64,000 bases of DNA, taken from Axinella damicornis. Taxonomy: Eukaryota; Porifera; Demospongiae; Axinellida; Axinellidae. The position numbers and the translations under genes were made by a program. Below the pieces are notes generated by a model. The model ran no database searches. It saw only the letters and a list, made by a program, of their open reading frames with translations, and was not told the DNA's origin. How positions within the stretch are numbered: position 1 is the stretch's first letter; each line of letters begins with the position of its first letter. Location of the stretch: contig OZ007513.1 of the NCBI GenBank assembly GCA_963931865.1, forward strand, positions 10,131,467-10,195,466, in the 5' to 3' direction. Positions 10,650 to 21,290 of the stretch are shown here, piece after piece.

Positions 10650-11060
10650 CTATGAGGTGATGAAGTTTATAGCTGGGTTTTTTTTGACAATTGCAATTGG
10701 TCTGTAATTGTCAGAGCAAGTCAACTTGGGAACATAGCTATGTCTGACAACAGCAGTGAAAAGTTGACTCAAAGGGGTATTAATTACTGAGAATAGCTTT
10801 GGCAAAAGTATAAAAGCATCAGAGAATAGACTTGAACCATCTGATTTTCCTTTCTTAAGTTGATCAAGTGCATTCAATACAACGGTATAGAAGAAATGTC
10901 AGAGGTTAACAGATCAGAGTTTGAAATGGAATCAGTGAGATTGGCAAGGAAAGTATTCCTAGTAGATTGGTCAGGATCAGAGTTTAGTAGCGAAGACATC
11001 TTAGAGGATAACATTTTGGAGATATCTTCATCAGTCAGTATTACCATCAATTACGTTACA
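10650..11060 (-). pseudogene. Fragment of a LINE reverse transcriptase
   Basis: The minus strand reads LDQLKKGKSDGSSLFSDAF, then LTCSDNYRPIAIV. These match the order of the conserved start of non-LTR reverse transcriptase domains (a 'LK.GKSDG' block followed by 'NYRPI.L'), but the stretch that normally separates them is shortened. Upstream (about 10880-11060) a second frame ending SDLLTSDISSIPLY looks like the preceding region after a frameshift. Dead fragment. Confidence 0.6.
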
Positions 11061-11325
11061 ACCAGAGGATTTGCTGTTACCACGAATCTGACGAACTAGG
11101 TTCCAAAATCATTGTTACATGAATTGCACCAAGCCTCAGCCAGTTTCTCACTCCTGATATGATCAGTTTGTCTTTTGAGACCATGAACTTCATAGCTATA
11201 GCGACTTTTATCCATAGTGTAGTCCGTATATCTACAATGTATTGATATACTGACAAGTCGGAAGTGACGTCATATAACACGGACGTGTCCGAAAATAGTC
11301 CGGAGCCCCAGCGTTCTGGGGGAGA

Positions 11326-12800
11326 TTAAGGTTACTCGTGCGCGCGCCGCGCGAAGTATATTGGAAGTGCATACTAAATTTTCTAGTCAAAACGTGGAAC
11401 TCGAATTGTACCTGGTAACGAGTTATCAAGTGCATATGAAGGGCATGTAGGAGGCTGTTTTTTTTGTTTTTGTTTTTTTTGTTAGCTTAGTCCTTTCCTA
11501 ATTTATCTGCTGTCGAGCTCGAGAACGGAATTGCTCGTTTTTGGACGGCCGAGTGTATCCGTTAAAAGTTTCCGTCATGCCCTGCCAGCGAAACTCCACC
11601 ACAAGAATCAAGTTGCTCACGCTCTTCGTGCTAGAGGTTTTTGGCTAGAAAAATTAGGTATGCACTTCCAATACACTTCGCGCGCGGATACGCGCACCGT
11701 ATACTTAAGCGCTATTTTTTGTCACCAAAAACAAAGCCGTGTGATCCGACTTGGACTTGGAAGACAGTGTTGAAATAGGCACGAACAGTATAGAAAGGGC
11801 CGGACGAAGCGTTTTTGTAAATGCTGATGACCGTTCCCGAAGTTATTCGACGCTGTATTCCAAAGACGGGAATCAAGATGGCGGTTATTTGTACTCAAGG
11901 GTCATTCTTTCGAAGACAGTTCAACCTAGCCACAAAACGCTTCCTTCCCGCCCTAGACCTTCCTATGGCGTGTCTCCCAAAAGTAGAATCGAGTTGCTGG
12001 TGGTCTTCGCACTGGACATTTTTGGTGAATAGTTTGCTGGAATTGATTTAACCAGCGTATGACGGCTACAGTGTAAGCTGCTGTAATGATGTTTGGTCTG
12101 CATGTTGACTACCCTCCTTGCTTTGTGTCGAGTAAGTCGCTAGCTTACTTTCTGTGCGAGATAAATGGGGTTGAACAAATTGTCTGGCCACGCCCACCAC
12201 ACGGGGATCCCGTAACCTTAAGGTTACGGGATCGTCGCGCGGTGGGCGTGGCCTGACAATTTCTTCAACCCCGTTTTTCTCGCACAGAAAGTAAGCTAGC
12301 GAAATCAAACTTACTCGACACAAAGCAGGGAGGGTAGTCAACATGCAGACCAGACATCATTACAGCAGCTCACACTGTAGCCGTCGTACGCTGGTTAAAT
12401 CGATTCCAGCAAACTATTCACCAAAAATCTCCAGTGCGAAGACCGCCAGCAACTCGATTCTACTGTTGGGAGACACGCCATAGGAAGCTCTAGGGCGGGA
12501 CGTAAGCGTTTTGTGGCTAGGTTGAGCAGTCCTCAAAAGAACGACTCTTGAGTGCGAATAACGGCCATCTTGACTCCCCTCTTTGGAATACAGCGTCGTA
12601 TAACTTCGGAACGGTCATCAGTATTCCCAAAAACGCTTCGTCCGGCCCTTTCTATACTGTTTGTGCCTATTTCAACACGGTCTTCCAAGTCCAGATCGGA
12701 TCCACAGCTTTGTTTTTGGTGACAAAAAAAACTATGAAAAAGCGCTTAATTAAGTATACGGTGCGCGTATCCGCGCGCAGGGATCCCGTAACCTTAAGCG
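11326..12800. mobile_element. Compound foldback element with ~540-bp inverted arms
   Basis: The strand folds around 12220/12221, where cgtaaccttaaggttacg is palindromic. Matching landmarks outward include the gtcgagtaag/cttactcgac pair, the cgtcaaaacc-type GC blocks, ttgaaataggc/gcctatttcaa, and cgcgcggatacgcgcaccg (11681) against cggtgcgcgtatccgcgcg (12759-12777). The left side also carries a second, older inversion: 11340-11395 matches the complement of 11632-11695. The central ggatcccgtaaccttaag motif recurs just outside the right arm at 12780. ORFs in the arms are shadows of each other. I infer a foldback-type transposon or a palindromic duplication. Confidence 0.85.
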
Positions 12801-13600
12801 CATGCGCGAACAGTGTGTATATACCTGGTGCTCCGGATACGAGGCTATTGCCGTACCAATTATAAAAGCGGTTTCATTCCTTCTGACAGTGCAGTATATA
12901 CTAGACGAATGCAGAACATTGTGGGGCGAGCCTGAGCGAGTACAGTTGTCGAATGTGCATGGAGCAGTTGCATGAGCATGTGTCTGATGCATGTGCATGA
13001 CTGTCAGTGCATGTCATCTGAATGTGACGGAGAGCATAGCATGACTTAGAAGTTATGACACTAAAAGTACACCCATGCACTTCACAGCAACTGCGAATCA
13101 GGTTAGCCGAAGCAGTCTGGTAGGTAGGTCCAGGAGAACTCTCTGTCTTTGTTGTTGCCACCGGAGGGCGACTTTCTCATTCTCTGCTGATGCCAGATCT
13201 GTGTCTTGACAGTGCATGTCACAGTGAGTTAAGTGTTACCGAGCGCAGACCAGTCAAGTTCCCATCCTCTGGCAATAGCTGAAGCAGCAGTCTAACACAC
13301 CGTGATGGTTTATAGCTATTAAAACCTGCATGCATGCTAGCTCAGTAGCCTAGCTAATGCACACCATGATGTGCTCTGCATGCAGGACATGAGATCGCTT
13401 GAAGCACTCTCCCCGTCTTCATGAAATGCTTTAGCCCCTCACCGCGCGCTATAGTCTCCATCCTTGTTGAGGTAGACCGTTCATGGTTCGTGTCTATGTC
13501 GTTGACGTTGGCAATGGTGAGTTCGTTTGTGATTTGAATTAACGCATGACGCAATGACACGCAAAATACGAGCAGGAAGTGATTTACGGCACGACGTACG
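12801..13600. other. No gene recognised
   Basis: Flank between the foldback element and the six-copy array. It contains repeated tgcatg words but no coding segment I can support. Confidence 0.4.
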
Positions 13601-13608
13601 ATAGATAT

Positions 13609-16565
13609 ATTACACTCCTGGTAGGGGAAAAATTGTGCCGCGTAAATATTACACTCCTGGTATAGAGAAAATTGTGCCGCGTAAATAATTAAATAACCTA
13701 AACCTCACAGCACGCAGGAAAGGTCTACAGAGATTCTGACTACACCGTCGTGATCGCTATCATGCAGTGTTACAACCACACAATAATTGTAGTGAAACTC
13801 ACCTTGGTGGTGGAGATAGCTACAAGCGCTTTTGTAGTGCCGTCGGCCGCCATTGCTCGATCGTGCTCTTCGACGTTGGCTGCCAGTACAGTCATACGAA
13901 GGGCTCACAAAGATTCTGACCACACAGCCGTAATCGCTGTCGTTCACTAACGCTTACATCACCGTGCTGGCAAGGTTGTAAGTGCTGTTATAGTTTCGTG
14001 TCTTCCCTTTGGTCGCCATTGCTAGCGTTCGACTGAGCGTGGTTGCCACGTGGCATGTGCGTTAATTGGAACGAATTGCAATAATTATTAGCTTGCGCTA
14101 TGGCGAGGCAACCTCGGAGTTGCAACGGCTACCAGGAGTGCGGTTGCCCCTATATAATACAATATAATATAATGTTTGAGTACTTAGGATTGGCCTACAG
14201 AGATTCTGACTACACCGCCGTGATCGCTATCATGCACTGACCTGAATGATAAAAGTTGGTGCTGAAACTCACCTTGGTGGTGGAGATATGAGCGCTTTTG
14301 TCTCGCCGTTGGCAGCCATTGCCTCGAGCGCTCCATCGACTTCCGGTGGCAGTACCGTTCTTAGGAAAGGCACACGAAGATTCTGACCACACGGCCGTGT
14401 TCGCTGTCGTTCACTGACGCTTACATGCCAAACTCACCGTGCTGGCTCAGTTGTGAGTGCTGTAATAATGTCTTGTCTTCCTTTTGGTCGCCATTGCTCG
14501 CGATCGACTGAGCGTGGTTGCCACGTGGCATGTGCGTTAATTGGAACGTATCGCATGCGCTACGGCAAGTTGCAACCGGGGTTGCAATGCGGCTGCGTTT
14601 TATTCGAGACTTCGTACTTGAGAGCACTATCTCTATATAATAGCAATCATGGTACTCACGTGTTGTGTGATAATTGGAACGAACTGTCACACTTTGCTTG
14701 TGCTACCGTTTAACCGCGGCTACCAGGAGTGCGGTTGCCCCTCGTTACACTCCTGGTATAGGAAAAATTGTGCCGCGTAATGTAATGTAATGTAATGTAA
14801 TATAATATAATATAATGTTTGAGTACTTAGGCTTGGCCTACAGAGATTCTGACTACACCGCCGTGATCGCTATCATGCACTGACCTGAATGATAAAAGTT
14901 GGTGCTGAAACTCACCTTGGTGGTGGAGATATGAGCGCTTTTGTCTCGCCGTTGGCCGCCATTGCTCGAGCGCTCCATCGACTTCCGGTGGCAGTACCGT
15001 TCTTAGGAACGGCACACGAAGATTCTGACCACACGGCCGTGATAGCCGTCGTTCACTGACGCTTGCATGCCATAATTCACCGTGCTGGCTAAGTTGTCAG
15101 TGCTGTAATAATGACTTGTCTTCCTTTTGGTCGCCATTGCTCGCGATCGACTGAGCCACGTGGCATGTGCGCTAATTGGAACGAATTGCAATAATTAAGT
15201 TTTGCTACGGCGAGGCAATCGCGGGATTGCAACGGCTACCAGGAGTGCGGTTGCCCCTCGTTACACTCCTGGTATAGAGAAAATTGTGCCGCGTAAATAA
15301 ATAATTAATTAATATAATGTTCGAGTACTTAGGATTGGCCTACAGAGATTCTGACTACACCACCGTGATCGCTATCATGCACTGACCTAAACGTAAAAAG
15401 TTGGAGCTGAAACTCACCTTGGTGGTGGAGATATGAGCGCTTTTGTCTCGCCGTGGGCGCCATTGCTCGAGCGCTCTCTTCGACTTCCGGTGGCAGTACC
15501 GTTCTTAGAAAAGGCACACGAAGATTCTGACCACACTGCCGTGATCGCTGTCGTTCACTGACGCTAGCATGCCAAAACTCACCGTGCTGGCTAAGTTGTG
15601 AGTGCTGTAATAATGTCTTGGCTTCTTTTTGGTCGCCATTGCTCGCGATCGACTGAGCGTGGTTGCCACGTGGCATGTGCGTTAATTGGAACAAATTGCG
15701 ATACTTAGCTTACGCTACGGTACGGCGAGTCGCAACCAGGGTTGCAATGCGCTTGAGAGCACTCTAAATAATAATAATTTCTGATCTTCCCTATATATAG
15801 CTATCATGGTACTCACATCATGTGTGATAATTGGAAGGAACTGACACACTTAGCTTGTGCTACCGTTTAAGCGCGGCTACCAGGAGTGCGGTTGCCCCTC
15901 GTCAACAAAGCAGAAATAAACATATTAAATAATGTTTGAGTACTTAGGCTTGGCCTACAGAAATTCTGACTACACCACCGTGATCACTATCATGCACTGA
16001 CCTGAATGTAAAAAGTTGGTGTTGAAACTCACCTTGGTGGTGGAGATATGAGCCTGGGGCGTTTTTAGGAAAGGCACACGAAGATTCAGACCACACGGCC
16101 GTGATCGCTGTCGTTCACTGACGCCATAACTCACCGTGCTGGCAGTTGTGAGTTGCAATACCTAGCTTGCGCTATCAGCGAGTTGCAACCGGTGGCAGCG
16201 GTTGCTACCAGGAGTGCGGTTGCCCCTCGTCAACAAAGCAGAAATAAACATATTAAATAATGTTTGAGTACTTAGGCTTGGCCTACAGAAATTCTGACTA
16301 CGCCGCCGTGATCACTATTATGCACTGACCTGAATGTAAAAAGTTGGTGTTGAAACTCACCTTGGTGGTGGAGATATGAGCCTGGGGCGTTTTTAGGGGC
16401 GTTGAAAGGCACATGAAGATTCAGACCACACGGCCGTGATCGCTGTCGTTCACTGACGCCATAACTCACCGTGCTGGCAGTTGTGAGTTGCAATCATACC
16501 TAGCTTGCGCTACCAGCGAGTTGCAACCGGTTGCATCGGCTGCTACCAGGAGTGCGGTTGCCCCT
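13609..16565 (-). repeat. Six-copy complex tandem array of dimeric units with ATG-to-splice-donor frames
   Basis: The landmark ctacagagattctgactac (or a close variant) recurs near 13724, 14192, 14838, 15340, 15954 and 16281, giving units of about 325-645 bp. Each full unit contains two related halves. Read on the minus strand, the first half has an ATG frame beginning MATKRKT and the second one beginning MAANGETKAL. Both frames run to a GTGAGT donor-like site, and both are followed by a diverged copy of a block reading GATCACGGC(C)GTG(TG)GTCAGAATC. Upstream of the first half are CACGTG and a block with accaggagtgcggttgcccc. Copies 5 and 6 have lost most of both ATG segments. The motif acactcctggtata plus gaaaattgtgccgcgtaa recurs at several unit boundaries. 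The array could be amplified first exons of a gene or a complex satellite. Confidence 0.85.
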
Positions 16566-16664
16566 CGAAGAAATATTAGGAAAATTCACAGCAAACTCGT
16601 CTATGTGGGGCTCGCTCAGGCTCGCCCCAATCAAAGCTCTTGGACGATCGTAAGTTGATTCGCA

Positions 16665-17680
16665 ATGGCGGAGAAGGACGCCCAGTATTATGATATTCTT
16701 CTCGTCGGCACTGAAAACCGGATCTGGGAAGAGCACCACTGGAAACAAGTTGCTGGGCCGATATCGATCCGAAGAGAACGTGATTACACGATTTTATAAC
16801 AAAACACTCCAATTCCTTAAAGGACCACCTGAAAACGAGCCTACCCGGCGACAAGAAAGCATTTGTCACGGCCGATGATGTCGATAAAGAGCGAAGTCTT
16901 CTATCAGTCACTGGCTGGTGCGAAGTGCTTGCAAGTAAGGATAACAATGTGCGGATATTGGATGTTCCCGGATTTTCTGATTCTGGCGCACTGACAAGTG
17001 CAACTAGAGTAAAAGTAGGAGTTTATGAAGGAAATTTGCAAATATTTCGATGGATCGTTCGCGTTCAAGCCACCCTGAAAATAACAATGGACCGCGTGGT
17101 TTACTTTTTGCCCTACAGGGGTCCGCTAGAAAAGGTTTACGGAATACTTCAAGACGAGTTGAAGGTCATGTACCACTTTTTCGGCTCTGGTATATTTGAA
17201 AACATGGTCGTGGTCGCTACAAATCACGCGGAAGACCAGGACTATGGGTTCGAAGCCGAAGACAAAGAAGACACTGAGCGTGTACTGCACACTGCCTTGA
17301 AGTTAGTTACTGGCGATGAGAAAATTTTCTGCCCACCGATTGTCTATATCGCGCTACAAGACACCGGAAAAAAGATTCTAACCGCTCTGATATCGGCGCC
17401 AGTGAAGACCAAGATAGGGATGGCGTTGAAATTTCGAGACGACATATGTGCCAAGTGTACTGTGCGCACTCGCTATGCAACAGCTCCGGGCTCGAAGGAG
17501 CCTACACGAGTTGGTGTGGTAGACAGCAACGGTGAGACAACCAAGTACGAAGATTCGAAGTGCCACACCAAGTTTGTGCCTAGGTACACTGGCGCTCAGA
17601 AATTCTGGATGAATTTGTGGTTGCCACACCCACTAACTTATCCTGCATCGGCATCAAGCAAAAGTAGACTCTACAACTGA
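16665..17680 (+). pseudogene. P-loop GTPase gene with frameshifts
   Basis: The frame starts ATG at 16665 (MAEKDAQYYDILLVG) and is interrupted by four extra bases just before the Walker A motif, which continues in another frame as KTGSGKSTTGNKLLG. A second shift near 16800 restores the first frame, which then runs without a stop to 17680. The restored part contains DVPGF (switch II/G3), a predicted helical region (QIFRWIVRVQ), VVVATNH (G4-like position, without the usual NKxD) and a C-terminal CAKC pair. The layout fits the AIG1/GIMAP-like P-loop GTPases; I recall close relatives with the LQIFRWIVR block in sponges and cnidarians. Two frame breaks in a short distance suggest a pseudogene, unless they are assembly errors. 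It starts immediately after the complex array and is co-oriented with the RFX-like gene. Confidence 0.7.
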
Positions 17681-17936
17681 AACAGGTACGATCACCGATA
17701 GTGGACCATCCAGCAGCTTTGAGAACACACAATCACTGTGCTGGAAGTAAGTAAACAAGGTTGATATCCGGTACCTGAATTTTTGGAACAAATCGCCACA
17801 GAAATGTTGTATCTGCTATAGTTTTCTCAAACCCCAAAGTATATCCACAGTATGAAGCTTCCTCCCCACATAGACTTCCAGTTTACCTTCCAGTCCTAGA
17901 TTTTAAGTGTATGCGTTGTCTCTTCATTTATCACAG

Positions 17937-20900
17937 GTGCAGGACTTCCTGGTCCACTTCTGGCAGGGCATGCCCTCCCATATGCTCCCCATCCTCAGTT
18001 GCCAGGCAACCGTCGACCTCGTGGTGGTCTGTGACTTCATCCTCTACCGAGTAAGTGACGGCTTGAACATGGCAACGTTCAATGTCCCTACCCCTGCGCC
18101 GAATGCAGCCGGGTCATGTGCATATAGTTGTCAAAAGGGAGCAGAGAACTTCAACTCATTTGGCTCAAAATGCAGATGATCTAAAGGTTGCATGACGCAC
18201 AGTCCTACCTCCTCTGGGATGTCCGTACCTATCACATTAACTGTTTAGGGTGTTCATCTTGTCATGTGAGGAACTCATGACTTCTAATTCTGTGTATGGG
18301 CAGTACTATGCCAGGTGCTCTCTGTACTGCAGGAAGAGCTTATTATCAACTGGTCTGCTGAACTCTTTAGCATATTTATACACTAATGTGCTTACAATGG
18401 AAGCCTATTGACGACATGACTTCCATGGCCAGCAGCACACACTGACGTTGTGATCAGGACACCAGGCAGGATTAGCAGGTGTTCACTGTTACAACTGTGA
18501 AGTGGAAGTGTTCACGTATTACAGCAGCCATACAAGCCTGTATATTCATACTGACATCCTGGGGTCTTGGTGGGCCTGCTGATCCGCAGGGCTGCAGGCC
18601 CACACACTCAGTCGTAAGTGACTTGTTTCATGCTATCACGTACGTGCCAAGATTTGAGCTTGCTAATTCAGGTAGCATGAAACAATGAGTACTTAAGCAT
18701 CAGTTGAAGTACAGTAGCCATGATGACCACCAACACGTTGGTTAAGTCGTGATCAGATCATGCCTGCTGCCCTCTGAGTACTGCCTGAAGGCTGATAAAT
18801 GCAAATCTCCTGCTCTGCCAAGTACAATGCACTGTGAACTACGTCATCGTACCCCAGGAAGTGTACAGTGGCCAGCCATGTACTGCCGGCACACCTAGTG
18901 GTTGTGATGCCGGGACAGACCCAGCAGAGAATAGTACCTATTAGACCATAACAGCACCCCAAAGGGAAAGTTGTCACCATGGCAACACTTGATTAGTGGA
19001 TGCCATTCTGAATCTGTATCAGTGAGACCACCAAGTGCTTGCCTGAAAGCACATGACTTGCCATCCAGCATGCCAACAATTAGCATACTTCCAACTCAGG
19101 GCCCTTCCAGCATGTTGGCTAATTGGGTGTTAGGACCTAAGGCAGTATTGTTGTATGTCGAACTGTCACCATGGCAACACTTGATTAGTGGATGCCATTC
19201 TGAATCTGTATCAGTGAGACCACCAAGTGCTTGCCTGAACGCACATGACTTGCCATCCAGCATGCCAACAATTAGCATACTTCCAACTCAGGGCCCTTCC
19301 AGCATGTTGGCTAATTGGGTGTTAGGACCTAAGGCAGTATTGTTGTATGTCGAACTGTCACCATGGCAACACTTGATTAGTGGATGCCATTCTGAATCTG
19401 TATCAGTGAGACCACCAAGTGCTTGCCTGAAAGCACATGACTTGCCATCCAGCATGCCAACAATTAGCATACTTCCAACTCAGGGCCCTTCCAGCATGTT
19501 GGCTAATTGGGTGTTAGGACCTAAGGCAGTATTGTTGTATGTCGAACTGTCTGCTGTAATAGCACTGCTACTTCAGGGCTGCAGGACCATTCTGATGGAA
19601 ACTTTGTCCATGTGCATTGCCTTTTCCTAACATTGCCTAACACTTATGTGGGGGCACTAGGTGTTCATTGGTCAGCTGGGCATGCAGAGATCCGTATGCT
19701 CATACCAGCACTTCTTAGTATGCAGGTGTGTGAAGTTACTATGGTAACCACTAGATAGTGATTGCCTTGGTAACCCACTAGTCAACATCCTTGTTCTCAG
19801 TGCCCAGCCTCTCTTTACACATCCTCTTTCACATCCCCCCAGCTTGGGTAGTTCACCTCTGCCCAACCTCAGTTTACATAGCTCACTAACCACAGAGGAA
19901 GTGTCTGTGCCCTAATGGTCAATCTCAGTGTGAACAATTTCCTTCCCTGCATGGCCTCTCTAAGCTAATTTAAGCACACTAGTAATCTGCATCTGGTTTG
20001 CGTGTGTACAATAGACGCTCTATATTTGTGTTACCAAAATATTGAGCAGCAAACAATATGAAAGATCTAAAATTGCTAATTGTGATGTATGATTGTGCAA
20101 GTATGGCTGCTAAGATTACAAGGTGAGCCTCCTTACGTGCATGTACGTGTATGTACGGAAGGACAAGAGCAGAGCCACCTTAGTCCTACTCCCCAGCATG
20201 GACTGTGGAGAACTCGAAAGGTAGTAGAGCCGATAGTAGTGACAGCAAGGATCTTGAGCGTCCACCATCTCCACTCTGCCAGATGCCATCACCACCTTTC
20301 TGCAGCTTCTTCTTGCACGTTTACACCCGTAACTGCACTTAGCCTTCACGGGTATAAATGCACTCGACAATACTACCAATTTTACCACCAGGAAGAAGCC
20401 TGCCTTGCATGTGATACGTCCCTTGTTTCATGGTTAAAAACCTGAAACATTGTTGCGCAGCGCTGCTTAGCAACATTAAGGCGTTCTCTGTAAAAGAATC
20501 CTGTCTCCCAAAAACTGAATCATGCGTGCTTATGGTCTGCGTTGTGCTACTTCACAAAGCCATGGACTGTATCTGTATGAGCTCCCGGAATGCACCATCC
20601 ACAATCTGATTGGTCGCCTTAATTGTTTGCACCATAGCCTCTTACAGCAGTATATGGTCCAATCGCAGGATGGCTTTGTCCATGCACCCCCACGGTGCCT
20701 GATTGCATTGATCGGTGCCTGATTGTATTGATCATTGATGGCAGGCATTGGCAGCCCTTTTGCCTGGTGTCTGGTGCAAACTGGTACCAAGCACAGGTGG
20801 GCAGGAATTTGACCACAGCTGTCTCAGCTATGGCATTTCTGGGTCCTCACAATGGGTGTTGGGTTGCATGGAGTGATTCCTATGGGTGTAGTTCACACAT

Positions 20901-21253
20901 GTGCACCAGTGTGTACTCTGCACTTCTCATTGGTGTATAAGGGTGTGTAAGTTAGAAGAGTACGTACATACGTACGTACCCCTCACCTGCAATTAACTGT
21001 CCACCTTCACTGGAGGGTGACTTTAAGGGCGAGCTATACGTATCATTGACTCAACGATGTTTCTTTCCTTCTTCATGCAGACAATTTGTGAGGTTCTTAT
21101 CCCAGCAACACTGCAACCCCTGCCAGACAGGTATGAGCACTTTATTGTTGTAGCTGGAACCATATGCAAGGTACATTGGACAATGTTTGATATGTTATAT
21201 CGCTCCATCTCACACTCTCTCATTTCTTTTCTCCCTCGTGCTTTCTAACCTAT

Positions 21254-21290
<37 letters not shown>

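Noticed and set aside
13609..16565. CRISPR-like array
   Set aside because: Units are hundreds of bases long, internally dimeric and unequal, with no short repeat and unique spacers, and the host is eukaryotic.
13609..16565. Array of tRNA or 5S rRNA genes
   Set aside because: I see no A/B box spacing, cloverleaf or 5S-like sequence in the units.
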